Under the pieces are notes generated by a model. That model saw only the letters and a program-made list of their open reading frames with translations, did not search any database and was not told the origin of the DNA. A DNA stretch of 64,000 nt from Bowmanella pacifica. GTDB lineage: Bacteria > Pseudomonadota > Gammaproteobacteria > Enterobacterales > Alteromonadaceae. The position numbers and the translations under genes are program-made. Within the stretch, counting starts at the first letter, position 1; the number at the start of each line of letters is the position of its first letter. The stretch is from contig NZ_BMLS01000005.1 in the NCBI RefSeq assembly GCF_014645355.1, positions 62,001 through 126,000 of the forward strand. The letters run 5' to 3'. This document shows positions 40,302 to 49,111 of the stretch, in pieces.

Positions 40302-42662
40302 ATGACGACTGAGCGACCTGAACGTGTCGAAATGCCCGTCCTGGCCTTGCGGGACGTGGTGGTGTATCCGCACATGGTGATCCCGTTGTTTGTGGGTCGG
40401 GAAAAGTCCATCCAGTGCCTGGAAGCGGCCATGAACAATGACAAACAGATCTTTCTGGTCGCCCAGAAGGATGCTGGCATTGATGAGCCACAGACTGACG
40501 ATATTTATAAAGTGGGCACTATTGCCACTATTTTGCAGTTGCTTAAATTGCCTGATGGTACCGTTAAGGTGTTGGTTGAAGGCAATGTGAGAGGCGAGAT
40601 ACAGACCTACCTGCAGACCGAAGAATTCTTTGTGGCGGAAGTTATCAAGAAGCAGGACGATGCTATCGCCGATGCCGAACAAGAAGTGTTAGTGCGTTCG
40701 GCCATTTCGCAATTTGAAGGTTATGTAAAGCTCAATAAGAAGATCCCACCAGAGGTTCTGACCTCGCTAAGTGGTATCGATGACGCAGCACGCCTGGCTG
40801 ATACCATGGCGGCTCATATGCCGCTGAAATTAGCCGAAAAGCAAAAAGTGCTCGAAATGGCGCAAGTGAATGAGCGCTTAGAATACTTGATGGCCCTAAT
40901 GGAAGGGGAAATCGATCTGCTGCAGGTGGAGAAAAAGATCCGCACCAGAGTCAAAAAGCAGATGGAGAAAAGCCAGCGAGAGTATTATCTGAATGAGCAA
41001 ATGAAAGCCATTCAGAAAGAGCTTGGCGAGCTGGATGAAGCCCCTGATGAATTTGAGAGCCTCAACAAGAAGATTGAAGAGGCGAAAATGTCGGCCGATG
41101 CCAAGCAAAAGGCCAGCGCTGAACTGCAAAAACTGAAAATGATGTCGCCCATGTCTGCGGAAGCAACAGTGGTACGTAGCTACATCGATTGGTTGGTATC
41201 TGTGCCCTGGTATAAACGCAGTAAGGTGAAGAAAAACCTGGGGGCTGCTGAACAGGTACTGGATGCTGATCATTATGGGCTTGAGCGGGTTAAGGAACGC
41301 ATTCTTGAATATCTGGCGGTACAGCAACGGGTGCGTAAGCTCAAAGGGCCTATTCTGTGTTTGGTTGGTCCGCCAGGGGTAGGTAAAACATCCCTTGGTC
41401 AGTCCATTGCCAAGGCCACCGGTCGTGAATATGTGCGTATGGCATTAGGCGGGGTGCGTGATGAAGCAGAAATTCGCGGACATCGTCGTACTTATATTGG
41501 TTCATTGCCAGGTAAGTTGATTCAAAAAATGGCCAAAGTGGGCGTAAAAAATCCCCTGTTTTTGCTCGATGAGATCGACAAAATGTCATCCGATATGCGC
41601 GGTGACCCGGCTTCGGCTTTACTGGAGGTGTTGGATCCTGAACAAAACAGCAGCTTTAGTGACCACTACTTAGAGGTGGATTACGACCTGTCTGACGTGA
41701 TGTTCGTGGCAACCTCCAACAGTATGAACATCCCAGGACCATTATTGGACAGGATGGAGGTGATTCGTCTGTCGGGTTATACCGAAGATGAAAAGCTAAA
41801 TATTGCTACCCGCCATTTGATTGAAAAGCAGATGAGCCGTAATGGCCTGAAAAAAGGTGAGCTTATCATCGAAGAGTCAGCCATTCTGGGCGTAATTCGT
41901 TATTACACCCGTGAAGCCGGCGTGCGTAGCCTGGAGCGGGAGATTTCCAAAATCTGCCGTAAGGCCGTGAAAAATATCTTGCTCGACAAGTCTATCAAGA
42001 AGGTCGTGGTAACTCAGGATAACCTAGCTGATTATCTTGGTGTGCAGCGTTTTGACTACGGCAAGGCTGACAAGAACAACCAGATTGGACAGGTAACTGG
42101 CCTGGCTTGGACGCAGGTTGGAGGGGATTTGCTCACCATTGAAACCGCTGCGGTGGCCGGTAAGGGTAAAACCACCTTCACCGGTTCACTGGGTGATGTG
42201 ATGCAAGAGTCTATTCAAACCGCGATGACAGTGGTACGCAGTCGCGCCAGTAAGTTGGGTATTAACGAAGACTTTTATGAGAAACGTGATATCCATGTGC
42301 ATGTGCCTGAAGGGGCGACCCCGAAAGACGGTCCAAGCGCGGGTATCGCTATGTGCACGGCCTTGGTGTCTACCTTGACCGGTAATCCGGTTCGCTGTGA
42401 TGTTGCTATGACCGGAGAGATAACCTTGCGTGGTGAGGTACTGGCCATTGGTGGGTTGAAAGAGAAACTGCTGGCGGCACATCGTGGTGGTATCAAAACC
42501 GTGGTTATCCCCAAAGAGAACGAACGTGATCTGAAGGAAATTCCAGAGAACGTGAAGCAAGATTTGGATATCCATCCGGTACAGTGGATTGATGAAGTGC
42601 TGGTGTTAGCACTGGAAAATAATCCTGAGGGTTTTGAAGTCGTTAAGGCTTCGCACGCCTGA
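40302..42662 (+). CDS. lon: ATP-dependent protease Lon
   Basis: AAA+ serine protease, 786 residues with this start (E. coli 784). N-terminal substrate domain (about 1-300), Walker [10 protein letters not shown] (about 353-361), Walker [10 protein letters not shown] and the Ser-Lys dyad in DGPSAG (about 674-679) and GGLKEK. I chose ATG 40302 over TTG 40296 because [23 protein letters not shown] aligns with the E. coli N-terminus. It has its own sigma-32 promoter. Confidence 0.98.
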   Translation: MTTERPERVEMPVLALRDVVVYPHMVIPLFVGREKSIQCLEAAMNNDKQIFLVAQKDAGIDEPQTDDIYKVGTIATILQLLKLPDGTVKVLVEGNVRGEIQTYLQTEEFFVAEVIKKQDDAIADAEQEVLVRSAISQFEGYVKLNKKIPPEVLTSLSGIDDAARLADTMAAHMPLKLAEKQKVLEMAQVNERLEYLMALMEGEIDLLQVEKKIRTRVKKQMEKSQREYYLNEQMKAIQKELGELDEAPDEFESLNKKIEEAKMSADAKQKASAELQKLKMMSPMSAEATVVRSYIDWLVSVPWYKRSKVKKNLGAAEQVLDADHYGLERVKERILEYLAVQQRVRKLKGPILCLVGPPGVGKTSLGQSIAKATGREYVRMALGGVRDEAEIRGHRRTYIGSLPGKLIQKMAKVGVKNPLFLLDEIDKMSSDMRGDPASALLEVLDPEQNSSFSDHYLEVDYDLSDVMFVATSNSMNIPGPLLDRMEVIRLSGYTEDEKLNIATRHLIEKQMSRNGLKKGELIIEESAILGVIRYYTREAGVRSLEREISKICRKAVKNILLDKSIKKVVVTQDNLADYLGVQRFDYGKADKNNQIGQVTGLAWTQVGGDLLTIETAAVAGKGKTTFTGSLGDVMQESIQTAMTVVRSRASKLGINEDFYEKRDIHVHVPEGATPKDGPSAGIAMCTALVSTLTGNPVRCDVAMTGEITLRGEVLAIGGLKEKLLAAHRGGIKTVVIPKENERDLKEIPENVKQDLDIHPVQWIDEVLVLALENNPEGFEVVKASHA

Positions 42663-42696
42663 TTACCTGTCGCCAGGGTGTAAAAACGCTAAAAAC

Positions 42697-42757
42697 TGCC
42701 CCGTAATGGGGCAATAAACGCAAAAAGTTGCGCTAAAACGTGGCTTTTTGCGTTTTT
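42697..42757 (+). terminator. Terminator region after lon
   Basis: A first hairpin TGCCCC-GTAAT-GGGGCA (42697-42713) is followed by AAACGCAAAAAG (42716-42727) and CTTTTTGCGTTT (42744-42755), with the T-run inside the second arm. The second structure is the likely terminator despite its 16-base loop. Confidence 0.7.
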
Positions 42758-42798
42758 TTTGGTTTGTAGGGCTTCCCTCCCACAAAAGTTGTGGTAGC

Positions 42799-42821
42799 CT
42801 TGAATTCGAATTCGCTTCAAG
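42799..42821. repeat. Distal CTTGAA/TTCAAG dyad upstream of hupB
   Basis: CTTGAA (42799-42804) and TTCAAG (42816-42821) with an 11-base spacer; same arms as the dyad at the hupB -35 element, 80 bases downstream. Confidence 0.5.
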
Positions 42822-42877
42822 CCTTGTCAATAAAGGGATCGCAGCGATTCAGAAATAAAAAAATTATCTAAAACTTG

Positions 42878-42908
42878 GCTTGAAGTTGCTATTCAAGCTT
42901 GTTATAAC
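42878..42908 (+). promoter_or_regulatory. hupB promoter with overlapping dyad
   Basis: TTGAAG (42880-42885), 17 bases, TATAAC (42903-42908). The dyad GCTTGAA (42878-42884) / TTCAAGC (42892-42898) overlaps the -35 element, a repressor-like position. Confidence 0.75.
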
Positions 42909-42967
42909 AATTTCGCAACAACTGTTTGCGAATCAGCAATATAATAACAATTGAAGGGGATGATATT

Positions 42968-43240
42968 GTGAATAAGTCTCAACTAATCGATAAAATCGCT
43001 GCTGGCGCGGATATTTCCAAAGCTGCTGCGGGCCGTGCTCTTGACGCCCTGACTGATGCAGTAACTGATGCGCTTAAAGGCGGTGATCAAGTTGCTCTGG
43101 TTGGCTTTGGTACTTTCTCCGTGCGTGAGCGTTCAGCTCGTAGCGGTCGTAACCCTCAGACGGGTGCGACGATTCAAATCGCAGCTGCCAAAGTGCCTTC
43201 TTTCAAAGCTGGTAAAGCTTTAAAGGATGCTTGCAACTAA
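42968..43240 (+). CDS. hupB: DNA-binding protein HU-beta
   Basis: Nucleoid protein of 90 residues, nearly identical in pattern to E. coli HupB ([20 protein letters not shown] at the start, GRNPQTG DNA-binding arm, [16 protein letters not shown] at the end). The correct start is GTG 42968 with AAGGGG upstream; a longer in-frame reading from 42926 adds 14 residues that no HU has. The gene lies between lon and ppiD, the classical order. Confidence 0.98.
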   Translation: MNKSQLIDKIAAGADISKAAAGRALDALTDAVTDALKGGDQVALVGFGTFSVRERSARSGRNPQTGATIQIAAAKVPSFKAGKALKDACN

Positions 43241-43259
43241 GCCGATTTTCTCGGTTTAA

Positions 43260-43288
43260 AAAAGCGATGATTTGTCATCGCTTTTTTT
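43260..43288 (+). terminator. Terminator after hupB
   Basis: AAAGCGATGA, TTTG, TCATCGCTTT and further T residues. Confidence 0.9.
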
Positions 43289-43466
43289 ATTTGTACGCTC
43301 CTTCAATAAAGACTAATTGTGAATTAAAGCGACCTGCTGATGGTGAGTATTGTCGCTGTCAATGGCATTCTGTTTCCTGCCATGCTGGGTTATAATCCCA
43401 CCCGTTTGACTATGTGCTGACCACGCCGAAAGCGGCGCTGGAGCAAATTGGAGTTTAAAGACCAAG

Positions 43467-45353
43467 ATGTTAGAGAGAATTAGAGAAGGGTCCCAAGGAT
43501 TTTGGGCTAAAGCCATACTGGGTTTGGTAATACTGACCTTTGCCCTGGCCGGGGTGGGAAGCTATTTGAATGCGAAAACCGATGTACCTGTTGCAACGGT
43601 TAATGGTGACGATATCAGTCAGTCCAGTCTGGAAAACGCCTATCAGAACGAAAGGGCCAGAATGGAAAATCAATACGGTGACGCTTTCGCCAATTTGATG
43701 GCTGACAGCGATTATATGAAAACCTTTAAGCGTGGCCTGTTAGACCGTCTTATCGCAGATAAACTGGTAGAACAAACCGCAGCCGATTTGGGCATGCGCG
43801 TTAGCGATACGCAGGTGAAAGAAGCTTTACTGGCCATGCCTGAGTTCCAGATAGCCGGTACCTTCAATAACGACAGGTATCAGGCCATTTTGCGTCAGGC
43901 CGGTATGCAGCCGCAGGATTTCCGTGAGCGCATTCGTTTAGATATGACTCGCCAGCAACTGGTGCGGGCTCTGCTGGGTAGTGAATTTAGCCTGGCAGGC
44001 GAGGTGGAACAGGCTTACGCACTGCAACAACAACAGCGTGATATAAGCTATGTCAAAGTGGCCGCCGAGCAGTTTTTGGACAGCGTGGTGGTATCTGAGG
44101 ACGATATCAGCACCTATTACCAAAGCAACATCAGCAGTTTTGATACCGAAGAGCGCGTTGCGCTGCGTTATCTGGAGCTGACAATTGAAGACCTGATGGA
44201 AGGCGTGGAGGTTTCTGAACAGGAAATCGACGAAGCTTATCAGGCCAATATGGATCAATACCGTACTGCTGCCGAGCGTCGAGCTTCTCACATCTTGCTT
44301 GAGCTGGGTGATGATGAGCAGAAAGTTCGAGCACAGGCCGAGGAGTTGCTTACACGAATTAACAATGGCGAAGATTTCGCGGCCCTGGCCAAAGAGTTTT
44401 CTGCTGATGCCTTTAGTGCCGAAAATGGTGGTGATTTAGATTGGTTCGGTCGTGATGTGATGGATCCTGCTTTTGAAGAAGCCACTTTTGCCCTGGCAAA
44501 AGAAGGTGATGTCAGTGAAGTAGTAGAAAGTGAATTTGGTTTACACATCATCAAACTGACGGGCATTAAAGCCGAAGAGGTTCAGCCTCTGGATGCGGTG
44601 AAAGATGACATTATTACGCAAGTGAAACGTGATAAGGCCCAGGCTGAATTTTACCAGTTACATCAGCAAGTAGCCGAGCTGGCATTTGAACAGCCGGACA
44701 ATCTGGAAGATGTGGCAGGCTTACTGGATAAAGAAATTCAAACCACAGATATGTTCAGCCGCGCAGAAGCCCAGGGCGTGTTTGCCGGCAATCAGGTACT
44801 GAATGTAGCATTCTCCGATGAGTTGATTGAAGAAGCGGTAAACAGCGAAGTGATTGATGTGACACCCGAGCATTTGTTGGTCATGCGTGTCGCCGAACAT
44901 CAACCACAGCGCACTCGTCCTCTGGAAGAAGTTGCTGCCGACATAGAGGCTCAACTGAAAGCTGATAAAGCTCAGAATGCTGCCAAGCAATGGGCCGATG
45001 AGTTGGTTGCACAAGCCGCTGGCGGAGAAGATATCCAAGCTAAGTTAGATGAGAAAAGCCTGGTATGGGCAAGCGAAGCCGGTCAAGTTCGTTATGGATC
45101 TTTGCTACCTCCAGCTGTCGTTGAGCAAGCGTTTAAGCTTGGCACCGAAGCCAATATGGCTGCTGTTAATACCGCTGATGGTAATGTTGCCTTGGTTAGG
45201 CTGGATGCTATCCATGCGGCTGAGAAGGCCGAGGATGCCATGCTGGCCGGTCTTGAGCAGCGCCTGTCGTCCGGACGCAGTCAGCAGCTTTATGTGGACT
45301 TTATCGAGGCCCTTAAAGCCAAAGCGGATATTGAAATCCACGCCGTTCAGTAA
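43467..45353 (+). CDS. ppiD: Periplasmic folding chaperone PpiD
   Basis: Inner-membrane-anchored chaperone near the SecYEG exit, 628 residues. N-in membrane helix at about 14-33 (AILGLVILTFALAGVGSYL), SurA_N-like chaperone region (about 36-230) and a parvulin domain (about 265-360: ASHILLELG, GGDLDWFGRD, FGLHIIKL). The C-terminal half is helical. Follows hupB, with its own terminator downstream. Confidence 0.95.
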   Translation: MLERIREGSQGFWAKAILGLVILTFALAGVGSYLNAKTDVPVATVNGDDISQSSLENAYQNERARMENQYGDAFANLMADSDYMKTFKRGLLDRLIADKLVEQTAADLGMRVSDTQVKEALLAMPEFQIAGTFNNDRYQAILRQAGMQPQDFRERIRLDMTRQQLVRALLGSEFSLAGEVEQAYALQQQQRDISYVKVAAEQFLDSVVVSEDDISTYYQSNISSFDTEERVALRYLELTIEDLMEGVEVSEQEIDEAYQANMDQYRTAAERRASHILLELGDDEQKVRAQAEELLTRINNGEDFAALAKEFSADAFSAENGGDLDWFGRDVMDPAFEEATFALAKEGDVSEVVESEFGLHIIKLTGIKAEEVQPLDAVKDDIITQVKRDKAQAEFYQLHQQVAELAFEQPDNLEDVAGLLDKEIQTTDMFSRAEAQGVFAGNQVLNVAFSDELIEEAVNSEVIDVTPEHLLVMRVAEHQPQRTRPLEEVAADIEAQLKADKAQNAAKQWADELVAQAAGGEDIQAKLDEKSLVWASEAGQVRYGSLLPPAVVEQAFKLGTEANMAAVNTADGNVALVRLDAIHAAEKAEDAMLAGLEQRLSSGRSQQLYVDFIEALKAKADIEIHAVQ

Positions 45354-45368
45354 GTTCGGCTGAAATTG

Positions 45369-45397
45369 AAAAAACGCTGCTTCGGCAGCGTTTTTTT
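45369..45397. terminator. Bidirectional terminator between ppiD and sapF
   Basis: AAACGCTGC, TTCG, GCAGCGTTT with seven T on the plus strand and six T on the minus strand. It can serve both convergent operons. Confidence 0.88.
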
Positions 45398-45430
45398 ATG
45401 TTTGCTTTTTGTCTCCGCTTTGCGGTGGAG

Positions 45431-46207
45431 CTATTCGTCGCGGGTGATCAGGGCTTGATAAGCGTGAATAAGACGACGGGTATAATCCGACTTTGGCCAA
45501 TTGAAAATCACATCCGTTTTTCCTGACTCCACTAATTGGCCAGCTTCCAATACGAGAATGCGATCACTAATATGTCGGACAATACCCAGGTTATGGGAGA
45601 TAAAAATAAAGCCAAGCCCTAAATCACGCTGTAATTTCATCAACAGATTAACCGTTTGTGAGCGTACGGAAGGGTCAAGGGCGGCAAAGGGCTCATCAGC
45701 TACCAGTACCTGAGGATTTAAGATCAGGGCTCTGGCCACGGCCACGCGTTGTCGCTGTCCTTCTGACAACATATGACGATAAAAGTACTGGTGTTCCGGT
45801 AGCATACCCACCAGTTTCAGGGTTTCTTCTATCTTGCGTTTACGTTCCCGCGCATCTAAATCGGTATTTAGGATCAAAGGCTCTTCCAGCAGACTACCGA
45901 GGGTCAGGGCGGGATTCAGGGATTCCTTGCTATGCTGAAAAATCATCCGAATAGCCTGAAAGCGCTGGCGTTTGTCGTGCAGGGACTCGCCATTTAACAA
46001 GATTTCACCGGCACTTGGGCGCGCTACACCGACCAACAGCTTCGCCAGTAGGGACTTGCCTGAGCCATTTTCACCCATAATGGCCATGGTTTCTCCTGCT
46101 TTTAGTTCAAAGCTGACCGGGGCGAGGCGAAAATGCTCTTGTTTGCCAAACCAGGATTTGTCTTTCTTGCTATAACTCAGGTTGGAGACAGTCAGTAACG
46201 GGTTCAT
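45431..46207 (-). CDS. sapF: Sap ABC transporter ATP-binding protein SapF
   Basis: Oligopeptide-type (Dpp/Opp) ABC ATPase, 258 residues. Walker A GENGSGKS (about 45-52), signature LSEGQRQRVA and an intact Walker B VLVADEPFAALDP. It is the catalytically complete partner of SapD. Its start overlaps the sapD stop by 4 bases. In enterobacteria Sap proteins are linked to antimicrobial peptide resistance and putrescine export; which applies here is unknown. Confidence 0.93.
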   Translation of the reverse strand: MNPLLTVSNLSYSKKDKSWFGKQEHFRLAPVSFELKAGETMAIMGENGSGKSLLAKLLVGVARPSAGEILLNGESLHDKRQRFQAIRMIFQHSKESLNPALTLGSLLEEPLILNTDLDARERKRKIEETLKLVGMLPEHQYFYRHMLSEGQRQRVAVARALILNPQVLVADEPFAALDPSVRSQTVNLLMKLQRDLGLGFIFISHNLGIVRHISDRILVLEAGQLVESGKTDVIFNWPKSDYTRRLIHAYQALITRDE

Positions 46208-47199
46208 GTTTTATCCCTGTGCAGCGGGAAATGGCAGGCATAGTGATGATCGTGGATACGTCGTACATCGGGCATTTTCACACATTCTTTCTGAGCCCTG
46301 GGACAGCGAGGCCCCAGGCGGCAGCCTATAGGTAAGTGTTGCAAGGTAGGAATAGTCCCATCCAGGCAGGATAAGGCCGCTTTGGGGGGCAGGTCGCGCC
46401 TGAAACTCGGGGCGCTATCCAGCAATGCTTTGGTATAGGGGTGCAGCGGACGTCGTTTTAGCTGGCTCATTTTGCCGCTTTCTACGGTTTGTCCGCAGTA
46501 GAGTACTGTCATGGTATCTGCCATGGCGGAAATGGCCAACAAATCGTGGCTGACAAACAGAATACTCAGCTCCCTGGTTTTATTGAGCTTGGCCAGCAGC
46601 CGCAGTACCTGTACTTTGGTAGTGGGCTCCATGCCCATGGTCGGGTTATCGGCGATAAGGAGTTTAGGGTTGGATACCAGTGCCATGGCCAGCGCAAATT
46701 TTTGTGCGATATCTTCGGCCACTTGATGGGGATAGCTGGCTAAGCAGAGATCATGGTCGCGAATACCCACTTTGTGCAGTTGTTGGGCAGCCATTTCTCG
46801 TCTTTGCTGCCTTCGTTGCCAAAACCAGCCCTTATCTAATTGCGAATCGGCAATACTTTCTTCGATTTGTTCGCGTAGCGTTGCAGAAGGGTCGAGAGCG
46901 GTCGCCGGGTTTTGCAATACAACCGAAATTTCACTGCGGGTAATGGCACGCCGTTGGCTGTCGGACATGGACAGTAAATCCTGGCCTTTCCAGTTCATGC
47001 GATCGGCGGTGACCTGCCATCGGTCTGACAGGGCCCCGACGATAGATTTTACGACCAGGCTCTTTCCTGAACCAGACTCGCCAACCAAGGCCCTGACTTC
47101 CCGGCTATCAATACTCAGATTAATTTTATCCAGGGCCTTCACTAGGCCAAGTGGGGTATCTATTTCCAGAGTCAGATTTTTGATGTCCAGTAACGGCAT
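46204..47199 (-). CDS. sapD: Sap ABC transporter ATP-binding protein SapD (degenerate catalytic site)
   Basis: 331 residues, Dpp/Opp-type ATPase with the C-terminal cysteine-containing oligopeptide extension (CRLGPRCPRAQKEC). Walker A is normal (GESGSGKS), but Walker B reads LLIADNPTMGMEP: Asn185 (codon AAC at 46645-46647) replaces the catalytic Glu. The signature is also poor (VAEDIAQKFALA in place of LSGGQ). This points to an asymmetric SapD-SapF pair with one hydrolytic site. Its ATG overlaps the sapC stop by one base. Confidence 0.92.
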   Translation of the reverse strand: MPLLDIKNLTLEIDTPLGLVKALDKINLSIDSREVRALVGESGSGKSLVVKSIVGALSDRWQVTADRMNWKGQDLLSMSDSQRRAITRSEISVVLQNPATALDPSATLREQIEESIADSQLDKGWFWQRRQQRREMAAQQLHKVGIRDHDLCLASYPHQVAEDIAQKFALAMALVSNPKLLIADNPTMGMEPTTKVQVLRLLAKLNKTRELSILFVSHDLLAISAMADTMTVLYCGQTVESGKMSQLKRRPLHPYTKALLDSAPSFRRDLPPKAALSCLDGTIPTLQHLPIGCRLGPRCPRAQKECVKMPDVRRIHDHHYACHFPLHRDKT

Positions 47200-48092
47200 T
47201 ATTGATTCACTCTGTTTTTCAACGCGGTACGCAGGCCATCTCCGACCAGATTGATGGACAAGACCATTAAAAAAATCGCCGCACCAGGCAAGGAAATACT
47301 CCAGGGGGCCACGTAAGCGGTTTCCAGTGCATCAGACAGCATGGCGCCCAGCTCAGGGGAAGGGGATTGTGCGCCCAAGTTGAGAAAGCCCAATGCAGAG
47401 ATATCCAAAATGGCAACTGACAGCGCCATGGTGGCTTGTACAACCAGCATTTCAATCATATTGGGTAGAATGCTATGAAAGAAAATGCGCGCGTCGCTGG
47501 CACCATCCAGGCGTGCTGCGGTGACATATTCTTTGCGGTATTCCCGCCCTACCATATCTCGGGTGTGATGGATAAATTGCGGGATAAGCGCGAGGGTGAT
47601 GGCCCACATACTGTTCATTAATCCGGTGCCAAGTATCGCGACGATGATAATGGCTAGCAGTAAGGTCGGGATGGCCATGATGGCATCCAGCAGGTGGTTA
47701 ATAATACTCGCCCTGAGGCCTCGGCTCATACCGGCGTAAGCACCGATACTGCAGCCTACTAACATCGCCAGCAGTACCAGAAAAAAGCTTGCGCCAAAGG
47801 TAATTTGGCAGCCATGTACCACCCTGGCCAGTAAGTCTCTGCCTATGCCGTCTGTGCCAAATAGATGCGAGACGTCGCCGTTGGCGTCCCAAGCCGGAGG
47901 CAGCAGAATTGCCTCGGTGTTCTGAGCCAATGGGCCAAAGGGCAGAAACCAAGGGCCTAGCAATACCAGCAGTACAAAGAAGCCCAGACACCACAGCCCA
48001 GCTAACGCAATATGATTGCGCTGGAATTCATTCCAGGTCTGGCGAACCGGTGAGGGATAAAATTCTTCGTCGTAGAAACTAGACTTGGGCAT
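47199..48092 (-). CDS. sapC: Sap ABC transporter permease SapC
   Basis: 297-residue DppC/OppC-type permease with an N-terminal OppC_N segment, six predicted helices and the EAA loop (EYRKEYVTAARLDGASDARIFF). The start lies inside sapB (14-base overlap). Confidence 0.93.
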   Translation of the reverse strand: MPKSSFYDEEFYPSPVRQTWNEFQRNHIALAGLWCLGFFVLLVLLGPWFLPFGPLAQNTEAILLPPAWDANGDVSHLFGTDGIGRDLLARVVHGCQITFGASFFLVLLAMLVGCSIGAYAGMSRGLRASIINHLLDAIMAIPTLLLAIIIVAILGTGLMNSMWAITLALIPQFIHHTRDMVGREYRKEYVTAARLDGASDARIFFHSILPNMIEMLVVQATMALSVAILDISALGFLNLGAQSPSPELGAMLSDALETAYVAPWSISLPGAAIFLMVLSINLVGDGLRTALKNRVNQ

Positions 48093-49110
48093 GAAGCTGC
48101 TTCTTACTTAAGGGGTAGATCGTGCGAATCAGCAAGTCTACGCAAATGGTCACAATAACAACCAGGGCGGATACTGCCAGCATACCGCCGCGGATGGCCG
48201 GGAAGTCTCGTTGATAAATGGCCTGCATCATCCATTCTCCTATCCCCGGCCAAGAAAAGATCACCTCGACTATCATGGCGTTGGTTAACAAGACGGTAAA
48301 TTGCATGGCAAGTTGCGGCATAATTGGCAACAACGCATTTTTCATACCGTGGTGCCAGAAAACCTGCGTTCTACTCAGTCCTTTGGCGTAAGCCGCCTTA
48401 ATATAGTCGCTGGCCATCACATTGATCACCGAGCGACGGGTAAGGCGGACAACTAGCGAGCAGGTGACTATAGACAAAGACAGAGTTGGCAGAATCAGGT
48501 GATGTAAGGCGTCCATTAATACCTGTTTCTTATTATCAATATCGGCTTGCAGAATATCGACTAGCATAAATCCGCTGTACTGGGGTATTTCGTAAATCAG
48601 GCTCACGCGTCCAGACATGGGCAAGCCGCCCCATTGCAACGAGAATATTAGTATTAATAGCAGTGCCAGCCAGAATACCGGCATCGAGAATCCCACCAGA
48701 CTGACCGACAGAATGCTCATATCGGTGTAGCGGCGGTGGTTTAATCCGGCGGCAATGCCAAGTGGAATCCCAACTAACAGTGATACCGCCATCGCATACA
48801 GGCTAAGTTCCAGGCTGGCGGGAAGAAACTGGCAAATGTCGGCAAAAATCGGGTTTTGTGAGGTGAGACTCAGGCCCCATTCACCAGACAGCGTAAGCTT
48901 CAGATATTGCCAGAACCCGGCAATATAGCCGTCATCCAACGCATACATCATACGCAGTTGCTGAGCCTGATCCTCTGAGGAGATTGGATTGCCTGACAGG
49001 TTGGTCAGCGGGTCACCGGGAAACAAAAAGGCCAAGGTATATGACGCAATGCAGAGTATCAGCAGGGTAAAGAACAGCAGATTCAGTCGTCGACCTAAGT
49101 AAACCAGCAT
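48079..49110 (-). CDS. sapB: Sap ABC transporter permease SapB
   Basis: DppB-type permease of 343 residues with six predicted helices and EAA loop (SDYIKAAYAKGLSRTQVFWHHGMKNAL). I chose ATG 49110 (MLVYLGRRLNLLFFTLLIL), one base after the sapA stop and preceded by AAGGAAGGA; the longer frame adds 34 polar residues that overlap sapA. Confidence 0.92.
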   Translation of the reverse strand: MLVYLGRRLNLLFFTLLILCIASYTLAFLFPGDPLTNLSGNPISSEDQAQQLRMMYALDDGYIAGFWQYLKLTLSGEWGLSLTSQNPIFADICQFLPASLELSLYAMAVSLLVGIPLGIAAGLNHRRYTDMSILSVSLVGFSMPVFWLALLLILIFSLQWGGLPMSGRVSLIYEIPQYSGFMLVDILQADIDNKKQVLMDALHHLILPTLSLSIVTCSLVVRLTRRSVINVMASDYIKAAYAKGLSRTQVFWHHGMKNALLPIMPQLAMQFTVLLTNAMIVEVIFSWPGIGEWMMQAIYQRDFPAIRGGMLAVSALVVIVTICVDLLIRTIYPLSKKQLHAQV

Positions 49111-49111
49111 A

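Larger units (their letters stand above)
42663..42967. other. lon-hupB intergenic region
   Basis: 305 bases containing two tandem hairpins and the lon terminator, a GAATTCGAATTC palindrome at 42802-42813, two CTTGAA/TTCAAG dyads and the hupB promoter (separate entries). Confidence 0.7.
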
